From Saccharopolyspora montiporae (GTDB lineage Bacteria; Actinomycetota; Actinomycetes; Mycobacteriales; Pseudonocardiaceae): DNA of 64,000 nt. The DNA is taken from NCBI RefSeq assembly GCF_015209505.1, contig NZ_JADEYC010000014.1:157290-221289 (forward strand). Direction: 5' to 3'. The position numbers and the translations under genes were made by a program. Shown here in pieces: positions 1 to 7,533 of this stretch. Position 1 is the stretch's first letter. Every line of letters starts with the position of its first letter. A model generated the notes under the pieces. It saw nothing but the letters and a program-made list of their open reading frames with translations, was not told the DNA's origin and ran no database searches.

Positions 1-1188
1 CACCGCGGTCTCGGCCTCCGGCCAGGCGTAGACGGCCGTAGCGCCCAGCGCCCGCGAGTTCATCGCGATGTAGGCGCCGCCGTAGGACTTGCGGGTCACC
101 AGGGTCACCCGCGGCACGACGGCCTCGCCGAACGCGTGCAGCAGCTTCGCCCCGCGCCGCACGACACCGCCCCACTCCTGGCCGACCCCGGGCAGGTAGC
201 CGGGCACGTCGACCAGCACCAGCAGCGGCACGCCGAACGAGTCGCACATCCGCACGAAGCGGGCCGCCTTCTCCGCGGACAGCGAATCCAGGCAACCGCC
301 CTTGCGCAGCGGGTTGTTCGCCAGCACGCCGACCGTGCGGCCGCCCAGCCTGCCCAGGCCGGTGACCATGTTCGGCGCCCATTTCGCCTGCAGCTCCTCG
401 AAGTCCGAGGTGCCGTCGGCGCGGGTGTCCAGGATGCCGCGCACCAGCGGCTTCACGTCGTAGGCGCGTTGCGGGCGGTCCGGCAGCAGCGCACCCAAGT
501 CCTGCTCGGTCCGAACCGAATGCAGGTCGAACAGGCCCGGTTTCGCGAACAGCCCGGTGAGCCTGCGGGCCCGCAGGTAGGCGTCCGGCTCGTCCTCGGC
601 GACCACGTGCACGACACCGGAGGTCGTGCCGTGCGCTTCGGTGCCGCCGAGCCCTTCCTGGTCGATGTCCTCGCCGGTGACACTGCGCACCACGTCCGGG
701 CCGGTGACGAAGATCCGCCCGTCCGGCGCCATGATGACCACATCGGTCAGGGCCGGTCCGTAGGCGGCGCCGCCTGCGGCCGGGCCGACGACGACCGAGA
801 TCTGCGGGATGCGGCCCGACGCGCGGATCATCGCCGCGAACATCTGGCCCATGCCGTCCAGCGATTCGACGCCCTCCGGGATGCGCGCTCCACCCGAGTG
901 CCAGACGCCGATGACCGGGCAGCGCTCGCGGACCGCCATGTCGATGGCGTCGACGATGTGCCCGCAGCCCTCGGAGCCGAGCGCACCGCCCATCTTGGTG
1001 GCGTCGCTGCAGTAGGCGATCACCTTCGTGCCGCTGATGCGCCCGCGCGCGGCGAACATGCCGCTGGCGTCCCGGTGGTGCAGCGGTTCCAGCGAGCCCT
1101 CGTCGAGCAGCTGCGCCAGCCGCGCCTCCGGATCGCGCGGATCGCGTTCGGTCTCATCGCTCTCCGGCCGGGTGGCCAAGGCGGTCAT
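1..1188 (-). CDS. accD6: Acyl-CoA carboxylase beta (carboxyltransferase) subunit, AccD6-like, 3' end cut by window
   Basis: The reading frame begins with ATG at 1188 and runs open to base 1, so 396 residues are visible and the C-terminus lies outside. It is a biotin-dependent carboxyltransferase: GxxGAR-type oxyanion loop (WHSGGARMPEGV), PAAGGAAYGPALTD and the second-half VDVPGYLPG and RKSYGGAYIAMNS segments are all present. The family transfers CO2 from carboxybiotin to acetyl- or propionyl-CoA, giving malonyl- or methylmalonyl-CoA. Its place at the end of fabD-fabH-acpP-fabF matches mycobacterial accD6, which supplies malonyl-CoA to FAS II. The acyl specificity cannot be read from sequence alone. 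It is separated from fabF by 97 bases that contain a strong inverted repeat. Confidence 0.93.
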   Translation of the reverse strand, partial: MTALATRPESDETERDPRDPEARLAQLLDEGSLEPLHHRDASGMFAARGRISGTKVIAYCSDATKMGGALGSEGCGHIVDAIDMAVRERCPVIGVWHSGGARIPEGVESLDGMGQMFAAMIRASGRIPQISVVVGPAAGGAAYGPALTDVVIMAPDGRIFVTGPDVVRSVTGEDIDQEGLGGTEAHGTTSGVVHVVAEDEPDAYLRARRLTGLFAKPGLFDLHSVRTEQDLGALLPDRPQRAYDVKPLVRGILDTRADGTSDFEELQAKWAPNMVTGLGRLGGRTVGVLANNPLRKGGCLDSLSAEKAARFVRMCDSFGVPLLVLVDVPGYLPGVGQEWGGVVRRGAKLLHAFGEAVVPRVTLVTRKSYGGAYIAMNSRALGATAVYAWPEAETAV

Positions 1189-1218
1189 CGCATCCTCCGG
1201 GAAGTCGGTGTGCTGGCG

Positions 1219-1247
1219 GCGGGTACGAACGCTCGGCCCGTACCCGC
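1219..1247. repeat. Inverted repeat between fabF and accD6
   Basis: Nine-base perfect arms (GCGGGTACG at 1219-1227 and CGTACCCGC at 1239-1247) flank an 11-base spacer in the only real gap inside the fatty acid operon. In RNA it would form a stable hairpin just after fabF. It lacks a U-run, so it may act as a processing or partial termination site that lowers accD6 expression, or as an operator. The role is inferred. Confidence 0.5.
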
Positions 1248-1285
1248 CCGCCGGTTGCGGGCGCCCCGCGGTGCGGGACGTCCGG

Positions 1286-2530
1286 TCATGCCGAGGCGAA
1301 GGCGAGCGCGACGTTGTGCCCACCGAAGCCGAACGCGTTGTTGACGGCGGCGGTCTGCTCGACGTGCCGCGGCTTGTCGGCCACCACGTCCAGTTCCACC
1401 TTCGGGTCCAGCTCCTCCAGGTTCTGCACGGCCGGGACGATGCCGTGGTGCAGCGACAGGATCGTCACGATGCTCTCCACGGCGCCCGCGCCGCCCACGA
1501 GGTGGCCCAGCGCTCCCTTCGGGGCGGTGACCACGGCGTCCTCGCCCACGGCCTGGCGCACCGAGTTCGCCTCGCCCACGTCACCGACCACGGTGGACGT
1601 CGCGTGCGCGTTGACGTGCCCGATGTCCGAGGGCTGCAGGTCGGCGGTGCGCAGCGCCTGGCGCATCGCGTTGACCTGCCCGATGCCGTCCGGGTGGCTC
1701 CCGGTGATGTGGTACGCGTCCGAGGTGATGCCCGTACCGGCGATCCGGCCGTAGATCCGCGCACCGCGGGCCTTGGCGTGCTCGGCGCTCTCCAGCACGA
1801 CCACTCCGGCGCCTTCGCCCATCACGAAGCCGTCCCGATCGACGTCGAACGGGCGCGAGGCCCGCTGCGGATCGTCGTTGCGGGTGCTCAGCGTCCGGGC
1901 CTGGGTGAACCCGGCGATCGTGATCGGGTGGATGCAGGACTCCGCACCACCGGCCACGACGACGTCGGCCAATCCCTGCCGGATCATGTCCCAGCCCTTG
2001 GCCAGCCCTTCTGCACCGGACGCGCAGGCCGAGGCGGGCGAGTGCACGCCGGCACGGGCGCGCAGGTCCAAGCTGACCATGGCCGCGGGACCGTTCGGCA
2101 TCAGCATCGGGACGGTCAGCGGAGAGACCTTGCGCAGCCCGCCGGCCTCCATCTGGTCGTCCTGCTGCAGCAGGGTCAGCGGTCCGCCGATACCGGTGCC
2201 GAGCGCGACGCCGAGCCGGTCCGGGTCGACGGGCTCGCTGTCCTCGGTGGGCATCTCCAGCCCCGCGTCCTGCCACGCCTCGCGGGCCGCGATGACGGCG
2301 ATCGCCTCGCAGCGGTCCATCCGGCGCAACTGGACCCGGGGCAGCACCTCGGCCGGATCGACCTTCAGCGGGGCGCCGATCCGGGCGGGCAGCTCGTACT
2401 GCTCGACCCAGTCGGCCTCCAGCCGCCGCGCGCCGCTGCTCCCGTTGAGCACCCCGTCCCAGGTGGACGCGACGTCACCACCGAGCGGTGTCGTCGCGCC
2501 CAGCCCGGTGATCACGACATCGGCTGTCAT
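1286..2530 (-). CDS. fabF: 3-oxoacyl-ACP synthase II (KAS II)
   Basis: A 414-residue condensing enzyme that elongates acyl-ACP with malonyl-ACP in type II fatty acid synthesis. The Cys-His-His triad is visible: nucleophile Cys169 in SACASGAEG, first His in VNAHATST, second His in GALGHLVGGAGAVES. Length and motifs are normal for FabF or the mycobacterial KasA/KasB. The ATG overlaps the acpP stop (ATGA), so the two are translationally coupled. There is only one KAS II here, whereas mycobacteria carry kasA and kasB in tandem; the organism therefore resembles the Streptomyces arrangement with an accD added. Confidence 0.96.
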   Translation of the reverse strand: MTADVVITGLGATTPLGGDVASTWDGVLNGSSGARRLEADWVEQYELPARIGAPLKVDPAEVLPRVQLRRMDRCEAIAVIAAREAWQDAGLEMPTEDSEPVDPDRLGVALGTGIGGPLTLLQQDDQMEAGGLRKVSPLTVPMLMPNGPAAMVSLDLRARAGVHSPASACASGAEGLAKGWDMIRQGLADVVVAGGAESCIHPITIAGFTQARTLSTRNDDPQRASRPFDVDRDGFVMGEGAGVVVLESAEHAKARGARIYGRIAGTGITSDAYHITGSHPDGIGQVNAMRQALRTADLQPSDIGHVNAHATSTVVGDVGEANSVRQAVGEDAVVTAPKGALGHLVGGAGAVESIVTILSLHHGIVPAVQNLEELDPKVELDVVADKPRHVEQTAAVNNAFGFGGHNVALAFASA

Positions 2531-2778
2531 GCGTGCTTGGTGATGTAGTTCACCGCATCACCGACGGTCTTGAGGTTGGCCAGTTCGTCGTCCGGGATCT
2601 TGACCCCGAACTTGTCCTCGGCCTGCACAGCGATCTCGACCATGGACAGCGAGTCGATGTCCAGGTTGTCCACGAAGGACTTCTCCGCGGTCACGTCCGC
2701 GGCGTCCACGCCCGCGACGTCCTCGACGATGCTCGCGAGGCCCTCGGTGATCTGCTCGTTGGTCTGCTCGTTCGACAC
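2527..2778 (-). CDS. acpP: Acyl carrier protein
   Basis: An 83-residue carrier protein that holds growing acyl chains on a phosphopantetheine arm. The attachment Ser43 lies in the classic DSL motif (LDIDSLSMVE). I chose the GTG at 2778 because it has a purine-rich site (AGGAAGG) about seven bases upstream and gives the usual ACP length; the longer open frame upstream is antisense or shadow sequence of fabH. The stop overlaps the fabF start by four bases and a short 58-base gap separates it from fabH. Confidence 0.96.
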   Translation of the reverse strand: MSNEQTNEQITEGLASIVEDVAGVDAADVTAEKSFVDNLDIDSLSMVEIAVQAEDKFGVKIPDDELANLKTVGDAVNYITKHA

Positions 2779-2836
2779 TGCTGGTTCCTTCCTGGTTCTG
2801 CGAATTCCACCCACACGCCGATGTGGTGGCCGGTGC

Positions 2837-3820
2837 TCACGGGCACACCGCGACCTGGCCCCCGTAGGAGAGCCCCGCCCCGAAGCCCACGAGCAGCAGC
2901 ACGTCCCCGCTGTTGATCTCCCCGGCGGCCCGCATGTGGTCGATCGCCAGCGGGATCGAGGCCGACGACGTGTTGCCGGAGTAGACGATGTCACGTGCGA
3001 CGACGAGGTCGTCACGGGCTCCCTGGGACTGCAGCTTGCGCGCGATGGCCTCCACGATCCGCAGGTTGGCCTGGTGCGGGACCAGGACGTCCACATCGGA
3101 CAGCTGGAGCCCGGCCCGCTGCACGGCGTCCGCGGCGACCGGGGCGATCTGCGTCGTCGCCCAGCGGAAGACCGACTGGCCCTCCTGGTAGATGTACTTG
3201 TTCTCCCGCAGGTAGATCGTGTCCACCAGGTCGCCGGCGCTGCCCAGCGACGCGGGACCGAGCTCGGGCTCCTCGGCCGGTCCCACCACGGCCGCGCCGG
3301 CCCCGTCGGCGAAGATGATGCAGTTGGCGCGGTCCTCCCAGTCCAGCCACTCCTGGAACCGCTCGGAGCCGATGACCAGCACGTTGCGCGCGGAGCCCGC
3401 CCGCACGGCGTCGGAGGCCACCGACAGCGCGTACACGAACCCGGCGCAGGCCGCGCTCACGTCGAAGGCGCTCTGCGCCCGGATGCCGATCCGGTCGGAC
3501 ACCTGCGCGGCGGCGTTGGGGATGTTGCCCGGCATCGTGCAGGTCGCCACGATCACCTGGTCGACATCGGCCGGGGACAGGCCCGCGTCGGCGACCGCCT
3601 TGGCGCCGGCCTCGACGGCCATGCTCACCACCGTCTGGTCGTCGTCGCCGAGTCGCCGGTGCACGATGCCCACGCGCTGCTGGATCCACTCGTCGTTGGT
3701 GTCGACGATGCGGGCGAGGTCGTGGTTGGTCACCACCCGGTTGCCCTGCGTGCTGCCGAAGCCCAGCAGCTTGGTGCCCGCCGCGGTGGCCGCGGTCTGC
3801 GCGATGGTCGGTCTAGTCAC
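2837..3820 (-). CDS. fabH: 3-oxoacyl-ACP synthase III (KAS III)
   Basis: A 327-residue initiating condensing enzyme: it joins an acyl-CoA starter with malonyl-ACP. The Cys-His-Asn triad is present (Cys125 in VSAACAGF, His in VPHQANLRI, Asn in SGNTSSAS). In actinomycetes such enzymes often prefer branched starters, but specificity is not visible here. The start is a GTG at 3820 that overlaps the fabD stop by eight bases, with GGGAG upstream. The position between fabD and acpP is the same as in Streptomyces, unlike M. tuberculosis where fabH lies elsewhere. Confidence 0.95.
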   Translation of the reverse strand: MTRPTIAQTAATAAGTKLLGFGSTQGNRVVTNHDLARIVDTNDEWIQQRVGIVHRRLGDDDQTVVSMAVEAGAKAVADAGLSPADVDQVIVATCTMPGNIPNAAAQVSDRIGIRAQSAFDVSAACAGFVYALSVASDAVRAGSARNVLVIGSERFQEWLDWEDRANCIIFADGAGAAVVGPAEEPELGPASLGSAGDLVDTIYLRENKYIYQEGQSVFRWATTQIAPVAADAVQRAGLQLSDVDVLVPHQANLRIVEAIARKLQSQGARDDLVVARDIVYSGNTSSASIPLAIDHMRAAGEINSGDVLLLVGFGAGLSYGGQVAVCP

Positions 3821-4736
3821 CCTGGCTCCCGATTGCGTCGGCGACCTGGTCCAGGTCGTCGGGGGTCTTCAGCGGAATGGTCCGGACACCCTTGAGCTCC
3901 TTGCGGACCAGGCCGCTCAGCGTGCCGGCGGGCGGCAGCTCCACCGCGGTCCGCACGCCCCGCTCGCCCAGCGCGGACATGCAGCTGTCCCAGCGGACCG
4001 GCTTGGTCACCTGCTCGACCAGCCGGCGCACGATGTCCGGGGCCGCGGTGACCTCCGCACCGTCCGCATTGGACAGCAGGGGCAGCGTCGCGTCGGTGGC
4101 GCCGACGCTCTCCGCGTGCTTGGCGAGCATCTCCTGCGCCGGTGCCATGAACCGGGTGTGGAAGGCGCCGGCGACCGGGAGCGGGCGCACCCGGGTGCCC
4201 GCGGGCGGCTCCTCGGCGAGCTGGGTCAGCGCCGGCTGCCGCCCGGCGGCGACGATCTGCCCGGCACCGTTGCGGTTGGCCGGGTCCAGGCCCGACTCGG
4301 TCAGGTGCGCGACGACGGCGTCCGGATCACCGCCGAGCACCGCGGCCATGCCGGTCGGCTCCAGCGCGCAGGCGGCCGCCATCTCGCGTCCGCGGACCGC
4401 CGCCAGCGCCACCGCGTCGTCCGGGGTCAGTGCACCCGCCAGGGCCGCGGCGGCGAGCTCGCCGACGGAGTGGCCCGCGACCGGGGTGCCCGCCGGGACC
4501 TGCACCCGCTGCTGCAGCGCCTCGGCCGCGATCAAGGACAGCGCCACCACCAGCGGCTGGGTGACCGCGGTGTCCTTGATCTCCTCCGCGTCGGCGGTGG
4601 TGCCCAGTCGCACCAGGTCCAGGTCGGTGCGCTCCGACCACGCCGCGAGCCGGGACTCCACACCGTCCAGTTCGAGCCACGGGGTCAGCATGCCGGGGGT
4701 CTGCGACCCCTGTCCGGGAGCGAGAAGTGCGATCAC
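3813..4736 (-). CDS. fabD: Malonyl-CoA:ACP transacylase
   Basis: Loads malonyl groups from CoA onto ACP. The N-terminal LLAPGQGSQTPGM signature, nucleophile Ser90 in GHSVGELAAAAL, the downstream Arg in VRGREMA and catalytic His in AGAFHTRFM are all present. The reading frame stays open farther upstream, but the GTG at 4736 gives 307 residues, the family norm, and the MIALLAPGQGSQ start typical of FabD. It heads the fatty acid operon; the 190-base gap upstream to the PucR regulator holds two inverted repeats that could bind that regulator. Confidence 0.95.
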   Translation of the reverse strand: MIALLAPGQGSQTPGMLTPWLELDGVESRLAAWSERTDLDLVRLGTTADAEEIKDTAVTQPLVVALSLIAAEALQQRVQVPAGTPVAGHSVGELAAAALAGALTPDDAVALAAVRGREMAAACALEPTGMAAVLGGDPDAVVAHLTESGLDPANRNGAGQIVAAGRQPALTQLAEEPPAGTRVRPLPVAGAFHTRFMAPAQEMLAKHAESVGATDATLPLLSNADGAEVTAAPDIVRRLVEQVTKPVRWDSCMSALGERGVRTAVELPPAGTLSGLVRKELKGVRTIPLKTPDDLDQVADAIGSQGD

Positions 4737-4803
4737 GTGCCCCACTGAACCATGTGCGACCCGGTTCGGATTGATGTCGGCAGTGACGAAGTCACGTCCG
4801 CAA

Positions 4804-4824
4804 CGTTGTGGAGCGTCTACAACG
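4804..4824. promoter_or_regulatory. Candidate operator of the fatty acid operon
   Basis: A 21-base imperfect palindrome with arms CGTTGT and ACAACG, further inner symmetry (GA/TC), lying about 70 bases before the fabD start. The gene immediately upstream encodes a PucR-type regulator; in Streptomyces coelicolor the equivalent regulator FasR activates this operon by binding the fabD promoter. That this site is its target is inferred. Confidence 0.5.
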
Positions 4825-4863
4825 CCGTGCCCCGCACCGGGCCGCGTCCCGGGCTCGGTGTTG

Positions 4864-4877
4864 TCGGACGTGTCCGA
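4864..4877. promoter_or_regulatory. Second inverted repeat upstream of fabD
   Basis: Arms TCGGAC and GTCCGA are separated by two bases, between the pucR stop and the 4804-4824 palindrome. It may be a second regulator half-site pair or a short transcript hairpin. Function unknown. Confidence 0.3.
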
Positions 4878-4929
4878 GGCGTGACGGTGCGGTGTACGCG
4901 GTGCCGGACGGGTGAACACGGCCGGGCGG

Positions 4930-6138
4930 TCACCACAGGCCGCGTGCCTTGGCCAACCGCCCCACGCCCAGACCCACCCGGAGCACGTACGCGTCCCGCG
5001 CGTTGGCCGGGGTGCGCCCGGTCAGCTCGGCGACCCGGCGCAGCCGGTAGCGCACCGTGTTCGGGTGCACGTACAGCTGGCGCGCGCAGTTCTCCAGCAC
5101 CCCGCCGACCTCCAGGTAGGTGTCCACCGTCTCCAGCAGCGCACCCCCTGCGTCGACGAGCGGGAGCATCACGCTCTCCACCAGCCTGCGCTCGGCCTCC
5201 GGGTCGCCGGCCAGCGCGCGTTCCGGCAGCAGGTCGGCGGACAGGGCCGGTCGGGGAGCGCTCGGCCAGGCCACCACCGCGCGCAGAGCGGACATCGCGT
5301 CCCCGGCCGAACGGTGCGCTTCGGCGAGGCTGGCCACGGTCGGCCCGGCCACCACCGGCCCGTCGCCGAACGCCTCGGCCAGCCCTTCGGCCGCGTCCTG
5401 CCCGGCGCGTTCTTCCGCCGGGCCGCCGTAGACCACCACCAGCCGACTGCCCTGCACGCCGAGCAGCACCGGGCGGCCGACGCGCGCCGCCCGGGCGCGC
5501 ACCTTGTACACGATCGTCGGCGGGTCCTCGGACGGGGCGTTGCCGACCAACACCGTGGCCTCCGAGGACTGCTCCCAGCCCAGCGCGGCCGCCCGGGACA
5601 GCAGCGATTCCTCGGCGTCCCCGCGCACGATCCCGTCCACGACCAGCGCTTCCAGCCGGGCGTCCCACGCGCCCCGCGCCTCGGCGGCCGCCGCGTAGGA
5701 GGTGGCCGCGGCGAACGCGATCTCGCGCGTGTAGCGCAGGATCGACTCCTTGAGCTCGGCGCGCTCGTGTTCCCCGGTGGCCAGTTCCGGCAGGCGCTGC
5801 TCGAACACGTCGATGGCCACCCGCACCAGTTCCAACGTCTGCCGCAGGCTGACCCAGCGGGACAGGTCGCGCGGTGCCGAGCGGAACGCCTCGGTGGTCA
5901 GCCGGATGGCTTCGGTCGGGTCCTGCAGCCACGCCACGAAGTTCGACACCCCGGTCTGCGTGACCAGCAGCACGCTCGCCCGCTGGTCGGCCGGGAGGCG
6001 CCGGAACCAGGGCAGCTCCTGCTCCATCGCCCCGATGCTCGCGCTGGCCAGCCCGCCCGAGGCGCGCTCCAGCTCACGCAGCGTGGTCGCGCTGACCCCG
6101 CACCGCCGTACCCCTCCCGACTCGCCTGACGTGCTCAT
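4930..6138 (-). CDS. fasR: PucR/CdaR-family regulator, FasR-like activator of fatty acid synthesis
   Basis: A 402-residue regulator. The C-terminus carries the PucR helix-turn-helix, with LYVHPNTVRYRLRRVAELTG near residues 350-370; the middle region resembles the GGDEF-like domain of CdaR/PucR proteins. It lies immediately upstream of and co-directional with fabD, exactly as FasR does in Streptomyces and as Rv2242 does in M. tuberculosis. The inferred role is activating the fab operon in response to acyl status. The ATG at 6138 has no good ribosome site; a GATTCT box lies six bases upstream, so a leaderless message is possible. The gene symbol rests on context and family, not on a search. Confidence 0.85.
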   Translation of the reverse strand: MSTSGESGGVRRCGVSATTLRELERASGGLASASIGAMEQELPWFRRLPADQRASVLLVTQTGVSNFVAWLQDPTEAIRLTTEAFRSAPRDLSRWVSLRQTLELVRVAIDVFEQRLPELATGEHERAELKESILRYTREIAFAAATSYAAAAEARGAWDARLEALVVDGIVRGDAEESLLSRAAALGWEQSSEATVLVGNAPSEDPPTIVYKVRARAARVGRPVLLGVQGSRLVVVYGGPAEERAGQDAAEGLAEAFGDGPVVAGPTVASLAEAHRSAGDAMSALRAVVAWPSAPRPALSADLLPERALAGDPEAERRLVESVMLPLVDAGGALLETVDTYLEVGGVLENCARQLYVHPNTVRYRLRRVAELTGRTPANARDAYVLRVGLGVGRLAKARGLW

Positions 6139-6333
6139 CTGGCCAGAATCGCACGTCGTCGGCGGCGGTCTCCGGGCAGCGCTGCTCGCGTGCGCGGGAT
6201 CACGGCCCGCACGCCGCGGATCACCCGGCGGAGTGGCAGCGATTTTTCATGCTCTTGGTCGTGGATGAGAACCGGGGCGCAGCGCGATCATGGCGGGTGC
6301 AGTGCCCGTTCGCGGACCGGGGAGTGATCGGTG

Positions 6334-7206
6334 ATGGCGCTACCGCTGGAATGGCTCGGCGATGTGCTGCGGGATGCCCAGCTCGCCGTGCACGAGACCC
6401 CGGGCTGGCGCGAACGCAGCGCGACGTCCGGCGCCCTGCCCGAACCGGTGGGGGTGCTGGTGCACCACACCGCGACCAGGTCGTCGCCGGACGATCCCGC
6501 GCCGAGCGTGCAGCTGTGCATCGACGGCCGAGCGGACCTGGCCGGTCCGCTGTGCCACGCGGTGATCGGCTTCGACGGTTCGGTGCACCTGATCGCCGCG
6601 GGCCGGGCCAACCACGCGGGCCAGGCCCGGGAATCCGGGCCGAACCCGGCCGGGGACGGCAACACCCTCTACATCGGGTTCGAACTCGACTACCAGGGGG
6701 TGGACCAGGCACCGAGCCCCGAGCAGTACGCGGCCGCGCGCACCGCGACCGCGGCGGTGCTCGGCCACCTCGGCCGCCCGCCGGAGGCGGCGCGCGGACA
6801 CCGGGAGACCAGCGTGACCGGCAAGGTCGATCCCGGGCACATCGATCTCGACCGCTTCCGCGCCGAACTGGCCGGCAGCGGACCCGGCGGCGACCAGGAG
6901 CAGAAGATGACCCCGGAACAGGACGGCATCCTGCGGCGGCTGGAGCACGAGCTGCTCGGACCGCGCGGGCCGAACGGCGAGATCCAGGGCTGGCGCACCG
7001 ACGTCGGTCCGCGGACGATCGTCGCGATGCTGGTGGAACTGGTGAATGCGCAGCTCGGTGGCGGCCGGGCCGAGGGCGCCGCGGAGGGCGGTGTCGATGC
7101 CGAGGCGATCAAGCGGGCGTTCCGCGCGCTGCCGCCGGATCAGGCGGCACCGCTGCTGGCCGAACTGGTGCGCATCCAGCAGGAGCGGCAGCCCAGCGCG
7201 GGCTGA
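6334..7206 (+). CDS. N-acetylmuramoyl-L-alanine amidase (PGRP domain)
   Basis: A 290-residue protein of the amidase_2/PGRP family that cleaves peptidoglycan between muramic acid and L-alanine. Zinc-site features are recognisable: LVHHTATR near residue 45, a conserved FDGSVHLIAAGRANHAG stretch, and GKVDPGHIDLDRF with the second histidine near residue 170. No signal peptide is seen, so export is unclear; it could be a cytoplasmic recycling enzyme or phage-derived lysin. The C-terminal 110 residues form a helical tail of unknown role. GGAG at 6321-6324 serves either the ATG at 6334 or the GTG one codon earlier. It is transcribed away from pucR. Confidence 0.82.
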   Translation: MALPLEWLGDVLRDAQLAVHETPGWRERSATSGALPEPVGVLVHHTATRSSPDDPAPSVQLCIDGRADLAGPLCHAVIGFDGSVHLIAAGRANHAGQARESGPNPAGDGNTLYIGFELDYQGVDQAPSPEQYAAARTATAAVLGHLGRPPEAARGHRETSVTGKVDPGHIDLDRFRAELAGSGPGGDQEQKMTPEQDGILRRLEHELLGPRGPNGEIQGWRTDVGPRTIVAMLVELVNAQLGGGRAEGAAEGGVDAEAIKRAFRALPPDQAAPLLAELVRIQQERQPSAG

Positions 7207-7209
7207 TCA

Positions 7210-7419
7210 TCAGCCGCTGCGGCGGCGTAACCGCAGCAGCCGGTGCACCAGAGCGGGGTTTTCGGCCAGGGCCGCGGGATCGTCCAGCAGCCGGTTGAGC
7301 TGCTGGTAGTAGCGGGTCGCGGAGAGCCCGAACCGCTCGCGGATGAGTCGCTCCTTGGTGCCCGGGTGCTGGAAGTGCTCGCTCTCGAAAGCGAGGATCG
7401 CGCGGTCCGCGTCGTCCAC
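7210..7419 (-). CDS. DUF3263 family protein
   Basis: A 69-residue basic protein with the actinobacterial DUF3263 pattern: DDADRAILAFE, then RFGLSATRYYQQLNRLLDDP. The middle resembles a small helix-turn-helix, so DNA binding is possible but unproven. It converges on the amidase gene with only three bases between the stops. The GTG at 7419 has AAGGGG seven bases upstream. Homologues are usually near aceE or the amidase gene in actinomycetes. Confidence 0.8.
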   Translation of the reverse strand: MDDADRAILAFESEHFQHPGTKERLIRERFGLSATRYYQQLNRLLDDPAALAENPALVHRLLRLRRRSG

Positions 7420-7495
7420 CGGTGCACCCCTTCCGCGTGAAGATCACGCCGAGTCTACCCGGGGGTGCACGCGTGTTCGATCGGCCGTCCGGGCA

Positions 7496-7527
7496 GCGCC
7501 CGCGCCCCGGGAACGGAGCGCGGGCGC
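7496..7527 (-). terminator. Terminator-like hairpin after aceE
   Basis: Perfect ten-base GC arms (GCGCCCGCGC at 7496-7505, GCGCGGGCGC at 7518-7527) with a 12-base loop, starting seven bases past the aceE stop. No U-run follows, as is common in actinomycetes. Confidence 0.6.
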
Positions 7528-7533
7528 CGGGGA

